A stretch of DNA of 64,000 nucleotides from Bifidobacterium criceti. Its GTDB lineage: Bacteria > Actinomycetota > Actinomycetes > Actinomycetales > Bifidobacteriaceae. The DNA lies in assembly GCF_002286935.1 (NCBI RefSeq), contig NZ_MVOH01000011.1, forward strand, positions 1 through 64,000. Direction: 5' to 3'. Positions 53,318-62,139 of the stretch are shown one piece after another; positions within the stretch are counted from its first letter, which is position 1; the number at the start of each line of letters is the position of its first letter. The position numbers were made by a program, and so were the translations under genes. The notes below the pieces were generated by a model. It had not been told where the DNA came from and did no database searches. It saw only the letters and a program-made list of their open reading frames with translations.

Positions 53318-55885
53318 ATGGCACGTGAGCATTCCAGTGATTCCCGCACCTCAGCAACGACGCCGATTTCCAAGGCCGACGCGTCCGACGTGCGCGCTGC
53401 ATCTGGCGCATCCGCCGCCGCAACCACATCCGCGACCAAGGGCACAGCCACATCCGCATCCGCGAATACAGCAGCCGCTCCCACCTCTGCCCTCGCGGAC
53501 ACAACCGCCGACACTTCCGCAACCGCAACCCGAACAACCACCGACTTCCACACATCGCGCCCGACGTTCGCCCACCGCTGCGGTACGTTCTTCCGTTGGC
53601 TTATCGTGACGCTCGCGTGCGTGTGGATTTCGTGGTGCGCCGCAATCGGCCCGATCATGCGTTCCGACGCCGGACTCGCCGCGTTCGGTTGGACGAACGC
53701 CCTGCTGTTCGTCATCATGTTCACGTGCACGTTCGGTTTCGTGCTGCTGCTTGTATACACCGCCCACCGTCGCGAGGGCATGTTCCGCCCGCACAATCTC
53801 ACACACATCCATCCAATCCACCCGATTCCCACCTCCCCCACTTTCACGACCGCACCCATCCCCCCAACACCCCACCCATCATCCACCACCAATACAACCG
53901 ATTCAATCGTTTCTTCCACACCCATTGTGGATTCCACATCGACTGTGGACAACCATACCGACATCCACACCACTTCCACCACAGATTCCACGAATCCCCC
54001 CACCGATCCCACAATCCACAGCGTTTCCCACAACCGTGCATCCACATCGTCGGTTATCCACAGATTCCACAACGCGGCACATCGTTTCACAACCGCCGCA
54101 TCCCACGTCATCATGACGACGACATCCAACTGGAAACGCATATGGCTCGTCCTCATTGTCTGCTGGTTGTGGATTCCGACGACACTCCTCGCCGCGTTCG
54201 GCGCCGACATCTACTCACAGGCACGTGAATTCGCGTGGGCGTGGAACCAATGGACGGGCGTCGAGCAACCATACATCGGATTCTTCTCGTTCGTTCCGAT
54301 GGACATCTATCCGACCGCCCACTACATGTGGCCGTCGTCGCCGACGTACCTGACCGACCAACACAACATCGTGCTGACCGTCTTCTACGGCGGTGCGCTC
54401 GCGATTTCGCGGTATCTGACCGGTTCGAACGACGCCGGCCTTGTCGTCCTCGCAGCCCTCCAATGGCTGTTCGCCGGTTTCTGCTGTGCGTCCGCCGCGA
54501 ACCGTTTCTTCAATATGCCGTGGCTCACGCGCCGCGCGAACAGTACGGACGGTTCCCCGACCGTGACCTCGGTCGCCCCGTATCCGGGCACCCCCGCCGG
54601 GCCATGCGCGCGACTGCTCGTCATGATCGTGTTCATCTGCTGTCCGCTTGTGCTGTTCTCGACGATTTCACTGACGAAATCACCGCTGTTCGCGTTCACG
54701 TTCACGTGGTGGTTCGGTCTGATGTATGAGCTGTACATGACGCACTCCCCACGTCTCAAGTCACGTTCGCGCACATCGAATACACACGCATCCGCACAAG
54801 CCACCCCTGTGGATACGACGTTCGCGTTCCCCACACGGTTGTCCACATCCGCGGCAATCCACAATGACGTATCCACATCGAACGTTATCCACACAATCCA
54901 CACCACCAACACACCCCGCACACGACGCGTCACGATCGCGGCACTCGTCGTCTCCGTATGCATCATGCTGATCAGCGCGAAATACGCGTGGTACATCCTC
55001 GCCGCGCAGCTCGTATTCTCGATACTCGCCGACCGTCGCCGTTGGAAACTCTATCTGTGCACATTGTTCCTGCCGACTTTGCTGATCCACGGTTCGATTT
55101 CCGCACTCATCGCTTCCGGCGCAATCATCAGCGGTGACGCAATCGAATCGCGCGGCATCCAAATCCAAATGATCGCGCGTGTCGCACGCGACAATCCGGA
55201 CGCGATCCCCGCCGACGCGCGCACGAAACTCGCCCCGATCTTCAATCTCGACCAAATGGCGCAAGCCTACCGCCCCCAGGACGCCGACCCCGTCAAATCC
55301 TCCGGCATCCAGTCGAAAAAAGTCAGCTATCGTTGGCGTTCCGTGACGCCCGAGGATATGGACAACCTCAACAAAGCGTGGCTCGAAATCGTTCGCGCCG
55401 ATCCCCTTTCGGCATTCAACGGTCTGTTCGCGAAGAGCTACGGCTACTTCGACATATTCGATCCCGCATACGTGCCGATGAGTTACTACCTCGACAACGA
55501 CTACGTCCAGCAGACGAACACGTGGATCAAGTACTACAACCACGGTTGGCGTTCGCATGTCGCCGATTTCGCGCGCGGCTGGAGCAGCATTCCGGTGCTC
55601 GGTTGGTTCACCCACGGCAATTTCTATGTCACGTTCACATTGCTCATCGGCGCCGCGGAACTCGCGCTCAAACGTTGGCGAGCGTTGTCATGGCACATGC
55701 CGCTGTTGCTGCTCATGGGCGTCATGATTACGGCACCGGCGAACAATTTCGAACGCCATATGCTGCCGATCGCGTTCGTGTTCGGTTTCCTGTGCCTGAT
55801 GTTCCATCGCGACACGTGCCGCCGCGTCGACGTTCCGGAGCGCACTATGGAGCCCATCACCGCGCACGACACGCCCCGTAGTTGA
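53318..55885 (+). CDS. Large polytopic membrane protein, GT-C-like (resembles DUF6020)
   Basis: An 855-residue protein. The first ~85 residues are Ala/Thr/Ser-rich and disordered; membrane segments begin at FFRWLIVTLACVWISWCAAI and number about twelve. A Thr/His/Pro/Ile-rich segment (residues ~165-265; for example DNHTDIHTTSTTDSTNPPTD) interrupts the first two and third segments. GFFSFVPMDIYPTAHYMWPS and a late NNFERHMLPIAFVFGFLCLM resemble bifidobacterial DUF6020 proteins, which look like membrane glycosyltransferases. No catalytic residue can be assigned with confidence. The coding sequence contains several DnaA-box sequences. Confidence 0.6.
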   Translation: MAREHSSDSRTSATTPISKADASDVRAASGASAAATTSATKGTATSASANTAAAPTSALADTTADTSATATRTTTDFHTSRPTFAHRCGTFFRWLIVTLACVWISWCAAIGPIMRSDAGLAAFGWTNALLFVIMFTCTFGFVLLLVYTAHRREGMFRPHNLTHIHPIHPIPTSPTFTTAPIPPTPHPSSTTNTTDSIVSSTPIVDSTSTVDNHTDIHTTSTTDSTNPPTDPTIHSVSHNRASTSSVIHRFHNAAHRFTTAASHVIMTTTSNWKRIWLVLIVCWLWIPTTLLAAFGADIYSQAREFAWAWNQWTGVEQPYIGFFSFVPMDIYPTAHYMWPSSPTYLTDQHNIVLTVFYGGALAISRYLTGSNDAGLVVLAALQWLFAGFCCASAANRFFNMPWLTRRANSTDGSPTVTSVAPYPGTPAGPCARLLVMIVFICCPLVLFSTISLTKSPLFAFTFTWWFGLMYELYMTHSPRLKSRSRTSNTHASAQATPVDTTFAFPTRLSTSAAIHNDVSTSNVIHTIHTTNTPRTRRVTIAALVVSVCIMLISAKYAWYILAAQLVFSILADRRRWKLYLCTLFLPTLLIHGSISALIASGAIISGDAIESRGIQIQMIARVARDNPDAIPADARTKLAPIFNLDQMAQAYRPQDADPVKSSGIQSKKVSYRWRSVTPEDMDNLNKAWLEIVRADPLSAFNGLFAKSYGYFDIFDPAYVPMSYYLDNDYVQQTNTWIKYYNHGWRSHVADFARGWSSIPVLGWFTHGNFYVTFTLLIGAAELALKRWRALSWHMPLLLLMGVMITAPANNFERHMLPIAFVFGFLCLMFHRDTCRRVDVPERTMEPITAHDTPRS
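53926..54893. other. Cluster of DnaA-box sequences inside a coding region
   Basis: Exact or near-exact boxes: TGTGGACAA (53944-53952, complement TTGTCCACA), TTATCCACA (54054-54062), TGTGGATAC (54808-54816), TTGTCCACA (54839-54847), GTATCCACA (54869-54877), TTATCCACA (54885-54893); weaker TGTGGATTC at 53926 and 54169. They fall in the low-complexity parts where Ile-His codons (ATCCAC) are frequent, which may explain some. Confidence 0.5.
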
Positions 55886-55910
55886 CAACACGCGCGCGTT
55901 GAGTCGCGCG

Positions 55911-56693
55911 TCAGCGGTCGCGTATGCGTCCCAAAGCGATCGCCGTGTTCAATACGAACGCATCGCGCGGATCGGTCGCGTCCCATCCGGTCGTCTCCGC
56001 CGCACGCTTCAGCCGGTAGCGCACCGTATTCGGATGGATGTTGAGTTCCTTCGCGGTCGTTTCAAGCGAACCGCCGTGCCGTAGGAATGTGGACACGGTC
56101 ACGAACGTCGGATCGTCGTCGTTCGCGCCGTGCAACACCTGGTACACGTTACGGTAGAGTTCCTCGCGCGCCATGTCGTCGCCGATGAGTGCACGTTCGG
56201 GCAGCAGGTCGTCCGCTCGCAGCGGACGGGTCTGTTCGACGAGGGAAGGTGCCGCTTGGAGCGAAAAAAGCGTTTCGCGCACGACGTGACTCGCGCCTTC
56301 GATGCCTTCACGAATCGGACTCACATACACCGCCGCGTCCTCGCTGAACGCCGACAGCATATTCGTGCACGCAACGCCAGCGGACACGGCCGCCTGCACA
56401 CGTGCGCACACAATGACGAATGTGCCGTACACGCCGATGATCGGAGATGCTCCGCCCAAATCGGCGATAGCGGTTTCGATACGGGACACCGTATCCGCCA
56501 TGTTCTGCGCGGGTTCTCCGCCGACGGCGAAGCATTCGAACGCGCCACGCCAACCGACGACGTTGAGCAGTGACGTGACACGTTCGTCATGCAGACCGCT
56601 CACGAGGCATTCGAACGCGAGCGCCCTGATCGTGCCATCGTCCGTGCGCCCTGCGAGCAGTTCCAAAATATCCGCGTGTTCGTCACCCAACAT
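55911..56693 (-). CDS. PucR/FasR-type transcriptional regulator
   Basis: A 260-residue regulator. The C-terminal ~60 residues are the PucR helix-turn-helix: FLRHGGSLETTAKELNIHPN followed by TVRYRLKRAAETTGWDATDP and DAFVLNTAIALGRI. This matches the end of actinobacterial FasR, the activator of fatty-acid genes. The N-terminal part (~190 residues) has no recognised ligand domain and the protein is shorter than FasR (about 400). The start at 56693 has only a weak GGGGAT in front. Proximity to fas, accCD and birA supports a role in lipid synthesis, but this is inferred. Confidence 0.75.
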   Translation of the reverse strand: MLGDEHADILELLAGRTDDGTIRALAFECLVSGLHDERVTSLLNVVGWRGAFECFAVGGEPAQNMADTVSRIETAIADLGGASPIIGVYGTFVIVCARVQAAVSAGVACTNMLSAFSEDAAVYVSPIREGIEGASHVVRETLFSLQAAPSLVEQTRPLRADDLLPERALIGDDMAREELYRNVYQVLHGANDDDPTFVTVSTFLRHGGSLETTAKELNIHPNTVRYRLKRAAETTGWDATDPRDAFVLNTAIALGRIRDR

Positions 56694-56769
56694 ATCCCCG
56701 ATTCTACGCGCTCCAGTGCGCAACCCATCCGCGATCGCGCACTCTGCACACGATCGCCACTGTACCGCT

Positions 56770-57150
56770 GCGCATACCAATTCCGCACAACGGTACGCTC
56801 AGACGACCGTCAGCGTACCGTGCTGCATACTACTCACGCACAACGGCACTTTCCATACCACCGCGCTGAGTATCCTCTGTCCCGATCTGCAGACCCGCCC
56901 CACCAAACCACCCGCAAACACGCCAGCTTCCGCCCCGAACAGCAGATCCGACCAACCAACCCACCCGTTCCGTCCGATCCCGCACACCCCACCGACCAAA
57001 CCACCCACAAACACGCCAGCTTCCGCCCCGAACAGCAGATCCGACCAACCAACCCACCCGTTCCGTCCGATTCCGCACACCCCACTGACCGAACCACCCA
57101 CAAACACGCCAGTTTCCGTCCCGATCCGCAGACCCGACCTACCAACCCAC
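56770..57150. repeat. Family C hairpin followed by family A repeats
   Basis: GCACAACGGTACGCTCAGAC with CAGCGTACCGTGCTGC forms a hairpin near 56785-56825. Then family A anchors at 56889, 56942, 56982, 57035, 57075 and 57128 give 53, 40, 53, 40, 53, a perfectly regular 93-bp dimer. The 559-bp gap between rplA and the regulator has no gene. Confidence 0.9.
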
Positions 57151-57186
57151 CCGCACACCCGCTCCACATACCCGCACACAAAAAAT

Positions 57187-57211
57187 CCCCGCTGAGGAAT
57201 ACTCAGCGGGG
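57187..57211 (-). terminator. Rho-independent terminator of rplKA
   Basis: CCCCGCTGAG, a 5-base loop and its complement are followed by ATTTTTT on the minus strand, 42 bp after the rplA stop. Confidence 0.93.
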
Positions 57212-57252
57212 ACTTTGCGCCGTTCAGCGACGCCGACCAGATCAGATCAACA

Positions 57253-57942
57253 TCAGATCGAAGCCGGATCGACCGGGATACCCGGTTCCATCGTCGCGGT
57301 GATCGTCGCCTTCGTGATGTAGCGGCCCTTGACCGTGGACGGCTTGAGACGCTTGACTTCGTCGGCGATCGCGCGGAAGTTCTCATCGAGGGCTTCAGCG
57401 GTGAACGAAAGCTTGCCGATGAGGAAGCTCAGGTTGCCGTTCTTGTCGACGCGGAAGTCGACCTTGCCGCCCTTGATGTCCTTGACGGCCTTCGTGACGT
57501 CCATCGTCACGGTGCCGGTCTTCGGGTTCGGCATGAGACCACGCGGACCGAGCACGCGGCCGAGGCGGCCGACCTTGCCCATCATGTCCGGGGTCGCGAC
57601 GACGGAGTCGAAATCGAGGAAGCCGTTGGCGACCTGCTCGACGAGATCGTCGTCACCAACGATGTCGGCGCCGGCTTCGAGGGCCTCGGTGGCCTTCGGA
57701 CCACGGGCGAACACGAGCACCTTCGCGGTCTTGCCGGTGCCGTTCGGCAGGTTGACGGAGCCGCGGACGAGCTGGTCGGCCTTGCGCGGGTCCACGTTGA
57801 GGCGGAGGACAGCTTCGACGGTCTGGTCGAAGTTGTACGACGGCATGCTCTTGAGCAGCGCAATCGCCTCTTCCGGCGTGTACAGGTTGTTGCGATCGAT
57901 GCGCTCGGCCGCTTCGCGATACTTCTTGGAGTGCTTAGCCAT
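57253..57942 (-). CDS. rplA: 50S ribosomal protein L1
   Basis: The 229-residue L1 of the ribosomal stalk base. Typical segments: [60 protein letters not shown] and [20 protein letters not shown]. It is 22 bp after rplK and shares its transcript; in many bacteria L1 represses this operon by binding the rplK leader. The start at 57942 has an AGGAT-type site. Confidence 0.97.
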   Translation of the reverse strand: MAKHSKKYREAAERIDRNNLYTPEEAIALLKSMPSYNFDQTVEAVLRLNVDPRKADQLVRGSVNLPNGTGKTAKVLVFARGPKATEALEAGADIVGDDDLVEQVANGFLDFDSVVATPDMMGKVGRLGRVLGPRGLMPNPKTGTVTMDVTKAVKDIKGGKVDFRVDKNGNLSFLIGKLSFTAEALDENFRAIADEVKRLKPSTVKGRYITKATITATMEPGIPVDPASI

Positions 57943-57964
57943 GATGAATCCCTATCCTCTCAGC

Positions 57965-58396
57965 TCAGTCCGTCACCGTGATGCCCATCGAGCGCGCGGT
58001 GCCCTCGATGATCTTCATTGCGGCGTCGATGTCACGAGCGGAAAGGTCAGCCATCTTCGTTTCGGCGATTTCGCGGACCTGATCCTTCGTGACCGAACCG
58101 ACCTTCGTCGTGAGCGGGTTGTCGGTGCCCTTCTGGATGCCCGCAGCCTTCTTGAGCAGCGCGGCCGCCGGCGGGGTCTTGAGGATGAAGTCGAACGAAC
58201 GATCCTCATAAACGGTGATCTCGACAGGGATGATCTGGCCCATCTTGTCCTGCGTCTGCGCGTTGTACGCCTTGCAGAAGTCCATGATGTTCACGCCGTG
58301 CGAACCCAGCGCCGGGCCGAGCGGCGGGGCCGGATTGGCCTTGCCAGCCTCAATCTGGAGCTTGATAAGCGCCGAGACTTTCTTCTTGGGAGCCAT
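57965..58396 (-). CDS. rplK: 50S ribosomal protein L11
   Basis: The 143-residue L11 of the GTPase-associated centre. Family motifs: [59 protein letters not shown] and [14 protein letters not shown]. The ATG at 58396 ([10 protein letters not shown]) follows AGAAAGAAGAACCAACTT, a weak A-rich site. It starts the rplK-rplA unit. Its 326-bp upstream gap holds a -10 candidate and a repeated GGTCGAC motif. Confidence 0.97.
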   Translation of the reverse strand: MAPKKKVSALIKLQIEAGKANPAPPLGPALGSHGVNIMDFCKAYNAQTQDKMGQIIPVEITVYEDRSFDFILKTPPAAALLKKAAGIQKGTDNPLTTKVGSVTKDQVREIAETKMADLSARDIDAAMKIIEGTARSMGITVTD

Positions 58397-58517
58397 AAGT
58401 TGGTTCTTCTTTCTGTGAAGCGGTGAAAACGGCGTGTTTCCACGCCTTCCGCAACGTTGTCTTGCTGTGCTGTGGCAGCGGGAGCGCCAATGCACACCCT
58501 CCAGTCACAACTTTTCC

Positions 58518-58576
58518 ATTATGCCACGTATTCCCGACTTTTCTAGGTCGACACCAAGGTCGACAACATGGTCGAC
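58518..58576 (-). promoter_or_regulatory. rplK promoter region with GGTCGAC repeats
   Basis: CATAAT (58518-58523, minus strand) is a -10 candidate 122 bp before rplK. Just upstream, GGTCGAC occurs at 58546, 58558 and 58570, exactly 12 bp apart, and GGTCGA at 58585. No clear -35 is seen, which fits activator-dependent transcription. Confidence 0.45.
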
Positions 58577-58653
58577 GTAGCAGTGGTCGAAGCGACAATC
58601 GACACACAACATTCGACATACGCGAAACGCGCACGTCATACGTTCCTACATAC

Positions 58654-58698
58654 GCGAAACGCGCGCGGAAGTCGTGCAGACATCCGCGCGCGTTTCGC
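58654..58698 (-). terminator. Hairpin after nusG
   Basis: GCGAAACGCGCGCGGA and its complement (16 bp, perfect) with a 13-base loop, 24 bp past the nusG stop. No T-run follows. Confidence 0.75.
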
Positions 58699-58722
58699 AG
58701 ACAGTTGATTCGTCGATTCGCG

Positions 58723-59649
58723 TCACGCGAGCTTTTCGACCTGGTCGAAACCGAGTTCGACCGGTGTGTCGCGTCCGAAGATCGACACGAGCACGGTGAG
58801 CTTCTGCGTCGACGGTTCCACTTCGGAAACGACTGCGGACATTGTCGCGAACGGTCCGTCGGTCACGGTGACCTGATCGCCCACGGCGTACGAGACTTCG
58901 AGGACGCGCTTCTTCGCGGCCGCCGGCTTGTCACCCGCGTCCTTGAGCGCCTGCGATGCGATCATCGGCGCCATCATCTGCACGACTTCCTTGCGGCTCA
59001 GCGGCGCCGGCTCACGCGTCGGTCCGACGAAACCGGTCACGCCTTCGGTTTCGCGCACAATGCGGCGCGCGTCCTCGTCCGGCCACATGCGGATGAGCAC
59101 ATATCCCGGCACGCGCACGCGCGTGACGACTTTCTTGCCCTTCTCCGTATGCTTCTCGACTTCCTCCATCGGCACTTCGACCTGGAAAATCGTATCCTCA
59201 AGTCCGAAGCTCGCGACGCGCGATTCGATGTTGCTCTTGACGCGCTTCTCGTATCCCGAATACGTGTGCAGCACGTACCACTTTCCGTCGAGCGTACGCA
59301 GGCTCTTCGAGAATTCCTTGACCGCCTTCGTTCCGGCGTCTTCTTCCTCTTCTTCCGCCTGCGCTTCCGCTCCGTCATTGTTGGCGTCCGCGTCCGCCGT
59401 ACCGTTCGACTTTGCGTCCGAGTGGGCGTCCGCTTCCTCGTCGATGCCCTCTTCGATGCTCACGGTTGCAGCTTCGTTTTCGTCTCCGGCCGACGCATCG
59501 TCCGCCGCATCGACGGAGTCGTACGCGATCCCTTCCGCAATGTCCTCGCTCGGCGACGCGGCGGCGACGGCGTTGATCTCTTCCGTCTGCGACTGATCCT
59601 GACCCTGATCAGTCAGGTTGAGGTCATCGAGATTCACTTCGTCACTCAT
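58723..59649 (-). CDS. nusG: Transcription termination/antitermination factor NusG
   Basis: A 308-residue NusG that binds RNA polymerase and links it to Rho or ribosomes. The NGN domain starts at [20 protein letters not shown] and includes [20 protein letters not shown] and VTGFVG; the KOW domain ends with [20 protein letters not shown] and GFDQVEKLA. The first ~125 residues are an acidic Ala/Asp/Glu extension (for example [20 protein letters not shown]), common in actinobacterial NusG. The start at 59649 follows AAAGGTGA. Confidence 0.95.
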   Translation of the reverse strand: MSDEVNLDDLNLTDQGQDQSQTEEINAVAAASPSEDIAEGIAYDSVDAADDASAGDENEAATVSIEEGIDEEADAHSDAKSNGTADADANNDGAEAQAEEEEEDAGTKAVKEFSKSLRTLDGKWYVLHTYSGYEKRVKSNIESRVASFGLEDTIFQVEVPMEEVEKHTEKGKKVVTRVRVPGYVLIRMWPDEDARRIVRETEGVTGFVGPTREPAPLSRKEVVQMMAPMIASQALKDAGDKPAAAKKRVLEVSYAVGDQVTVTDGPFATMSAVVSEVEPSTQKLTVLVSIFGRDTPVELGFDQVEKLA

Positions 59650-59706
59650 GCATGTTCACCTTTTGTGCTGGGGGTTGATTTCTACGATTGAATGTACCAG
59701 AAAATG

Positions 59707-59737
59707 AGTATAGCTGGGGTTCCCCCCCAGCTATACT
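59707..59737 (-). terminator. Hairpin between secE and nusG
   Basis: AGTATAGCTGGGG and its complement (13 bp, perfect) with a 5-base loop. On the minus strand it is followed by CATTTTCTGG, a short T-run. It would separate secE from nusG, or reduce nusG expression. Confidence 0.7.
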
Positions 59738-59772
59738 GTCAACGTTTGCGTGCGTTTTCCGCTCTGGCCGAA

Positions 59773-60003
59773 TCAGCCGAAGATGAGGAACGCGAGCTTG
59801 CCAAGTCCGGTGTCCATGAGCGTGACGAGGACCATGAGCAGCACGACGAAGATGAACGACGCGAGCGACCAGTAGAACAGCTGCTTGCGCGTCGGCGTCA
59901 CGACCTTGCGCAGTTCATCGATGATCTGCTTGATGAACAGGCCGATGCGCATGAACACATTCGGCTTCACTACGACTTCGCCATGATCCGTCGTCTTGGC
60001 CAT
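59773..60003 (-). CDS. secE: Preprotein translocase subunit SecE
   Basis: A 76-residue SecE, a small subunit of the SecYEG channel. NVFMRIGLFIKQIIDELRKV and VTPTRKQLFYWSLASFIFVV are the amphipathic helix and the start of the single membrane helix, which is the conserved core. The ATG at 60003 follows TAGGAGGGAAC. It lies 49 bp after tRNA-Trp and upstream of nusG, the normal order. Confidence 0.95.
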   Translation of the reverse strand: MAKTTDHGEVVVKPNVFMRIGLFIKQIIDELRKVVTPTRKQLFYWSLASFIFVVLLMVLVTLMDTGLGKLAFLIFG

Positions 60004-60052
60004 GTTCCCTCCTAAATAAAAGGCATACGATGAACTTACTCGTTGTTCTTTG

Positions 60053-60125
60053 CAGGGAAGGCGGGACTCGAACCCACAACCTACGGTTTTGGAGACCGTT
60101 GCGCTACCAATTGCGCCACTTCCCT
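60053..60125 (-). tRNA. tRNA-Trp (anticodon CCA)
   Basis: On the minus strand AGGGAAG pairs with CTTCCCT; D-arm GGCGCAATTGGTAGCGC, anticodon loop CTCCAAA (anticodon CCA), and T-arm GTGGGTTCGAGTCCCGC complete the cloverleaf. The CCA end is not encoded, unlike tRNA-Gly at 35.9 kb. Confidence 0.97.
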
Positions 60126-60175
60126 AGGTAGATCCTGCGCTGCCGTTTCCGGCTTCGCAAAACCGCCAAGTTGAA

Positions 60176-60205
60176 ATAGTAACGTATCGGTCCGACGATG
60201 TCCAA
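60176..60205 (-). promoter_or_regulatory. Promoter of tRNA-Trp/secE
   Basis: On the minus strand TTGGAC (60200-60205), an 18-base spacer and TACTAT (60176-60181) lie 50 bp before the tRNA. Confidence 0.75.
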
Positions 60206-60359
60206 TCCCGTGTGTTTCCTTCACAATCCGCCCACACGTGGCGCGCGTGTGCGCGTGGCGTGGACGGTGGGTAGTGTGCGTGTGTGCGTGTGGCGCGTGT
60301 GGTGTGCGGTGGGCAGTGTGTGGTGTGCGGCACATTCCGCAGACCGCTGCACATACCAC

Positions 60360-60710
60360 CCCCTCCGTCCCATTCCGCAGACCCCGCCTACCAAACCACT
60401 CACAAACACCCCGATTTCCGTCCCACTCCGCAGACGCCGCCAACCAAACCACCCACTCCGTCCCATTCCGCAGACCCCGCCAACCAAACCACCCACCAAC
60501 GCCCCCATTTCCGTCCCATTCCGCAGACGCGCACTACCATCCCACCCTTTCCGTCCCGACTAGCAGACCACACCAACCAAACCACCCACCGACACCCCCA
60601 TTTCCGTCCCATTCCGCAGACCCCGCCTACCAAACCACCCACACTACGCCAACCCATCCGCACTCCGGTACACTCAGTCACCCGTCAGCGTACCGCGCTG
60701 CGGATGCATA
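60360..60710. repeat. Family A repeats, then a family C hairpin
   Basis: GCAG anchors at 60377, 60430, 60470, 60523, 60563 and 60616 give 53, 40, 53, 40, 53, again the 93-bp dimer. A hairpin follows (CCGCACTCCGGTACACTCAG with GTCAGCGTACCGCGCTGCGG near 60660-60703). The 618-bp gap from the tRNA-Trp promoter to the aspC stop has no gene. A GTGCGTGTGGCG-rich stretch at 60240-60330 has no recognisable role. Confidence 0.9.
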
Positions 60711-60823
60711 TCCCAACCAACCACCGCACCCCAACACACACCACATCCCCCACCAAAAGCGGCGGCCGCGCATTCCGCACAACCGCCGCCTACAGCGCAC
60801 ACAGCGCACCCGCGCGCGTCATC

Positions 60824-62071
60824 TTACGCGCGCTTCGCTTCCGCCCATTCCTTGAAGCGGCGCATGCCTTCGACGATCTGATCGTCGGCAACCGCGTACG
60901 AGAACCGCATGTATCCGGGCGCACCGAACGCCTCTCCGGGGACGGCGGCGACGTGCGCTTCGTCGAGGAGCGCGGCGGCGAGGTCGGAGGAGGTCTCGAA
61001 TTCGAGTCCGTTCGGTCCGACAGGTCGGTTGAGCAGTCCGCGAACGTCGGCGAACGCGTAGAACGCGCCCTTCGGCGTCGGGCAATGCACACCTTCGATA
61101 TCGTTGAGAGCGGACACGATGATGCCGCGCCGCGTGTCGAATGCCGCCCGCATCTCCGCGACCGCGTCGAGCGGACCGGAGACCGCCGCGAGCGCCGCAC
61201 GCTGCGCGATGTTGTTGACGTTCGACGTCATGTGTCCCTGGAGTTTCGCCGCCGCTTTCGCCACGGGCTCAGGCGCGACCATCCAGCCGACACGCCATCC
61301 CGGCATTGCATACGTTTTCGCCACGCCGTTGAGCACGATCAGCTGGTCGCGTACTTCGGGCACAGCCGCTCCGACGTACGTCGTTTTCACGCCGTCGTAG
61401 GTGAGATGTTCGTAGATTTCGTCACTCACGACCCAGATACCGTGCTCGATCGCCCACTGTCCGATTGCGCGGATCGTCTGTTCGCTCCACACGGCGCCCG
61501 TCGGATTGTTCGGCGATGTGATGATGATCGCCTTCGTGCGGTCGGTGCGCGCCGCTTCGAGGTCGGCGATGTTCGGCTCGAAGCTGACGTCTGCACCCGC
61601 GAACACTTCGACCGGTTTGCCGCCCGCGAGCTTGACCGCCTCGGGGTAGCTCGTCCAATACGGCGTCGGGATGATGACTTCGTCGTCATCGTTGAGCAGC
61701 AGCTGGAACGTTTCGTACACCGCCTGCTTGCCGCCGTTCGTCACGACGACCTGCTCCGGCTTGACCTCATACCCGCTGTCGCGCAACGTCTTGTCCGCGA
61801 TCGCCGCGCGCAGCTCCGGAAGACCGGCCGTCTGCGTGTACTTGTAGTTCTTCGGTTCGATGACCGCTTCGGCCGCGACATCGACGATTGCCTTCGGCGT
61901 CGCGAAGTTCGGTTCACCCGCGCCGAAACCGATGACATCGACGCCCTGCGCCTTCATCGCCTTCGCCTTGGAGTCCACTGCGAGCGTAGCGCTCGGCGCG
62001 ACACGGTTGATTCGTTCGGAGAGAGAAAGGGAGTTGCTCATGTCTTCCATGCTATCCCCCAACGTTGTCAT
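60824..62071 (-). CDS. aspC: Aspartate/aromatic aminotransferase (class I, PLP)
   Basis: A PLP-dependent class I aminotransferase. [58 protein letters not shown] and [14 protein letters not shown] are family motifs; the PLP Lys is in [20 protein letters not shown], and the substrate Arg in [10 protein letters not shown]. This is the type Ib aspartate aminotransferase. The ATG at 62071 (415 residues) has GTGAGGG before it; the ATG at 62041 ([10 protein letters not shown], 405 residues) matches homologues' ends better, so the start is not settled. Confidence 0.92.
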   Translation of the reverse strand: MTTLGDSMEDMSNSLSLSERINRVAPSATLAVDSKAKAMKAQGVDVIGFGAGEPNFATPKAIVDVAAEAVIEPKNYKYTQTAGLPELRAAIADKTLRDSGYEVKPEQVVVTNGGKQAVYETFQLLLNDDDEVIIPTPYWTSYPEAVKLAGGKPVEVFAGADVSFEPNIADLEAARTDRTKAIIITSPNNPTGAVWSEQTIRAIGQWAIEHGIWVVSDEIYEHLTYDGVKTTYVGAAVPEVRDQLIVLNGVAKTYAMPGWRVGWMVAPEPVAKAAAKLQGHMTSNVNNIAQRAALAAVSGPLDAVAEMRAAFDTRRGIIVSALNDIEGVHCPTPKGAFYAFADVRGLLNRPVGPNGLEFETSSDLAAALLDEAHVAAVPGEAFGAPGYMRFSYAVADDQIVEGMRRFKEWAEAKRA

Positions 62072-62139
62072 CGCACCCTCACTTCTCCTCCCCCATTCAC
62101 GATGTGGACTCCGTTCCCAACCACCACCCGCAGCCGCCC

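Noticed and set aside
56799..57386. Minus-strand frame with repeated Gly/Val/Cys segments across the family A array
   Set aside because: Unit lengths of 53 and 40 are not multiples of three, so the same DNA is read in changing frames; the protein repeat appears only because the 93-bp dimer is divisible by three.
58397..58517. L1-binding autoregulatory leader of rplK
   Set aside because: Known in many bacteria, but I could not identify the L1-binding fold in this leader with confidence.
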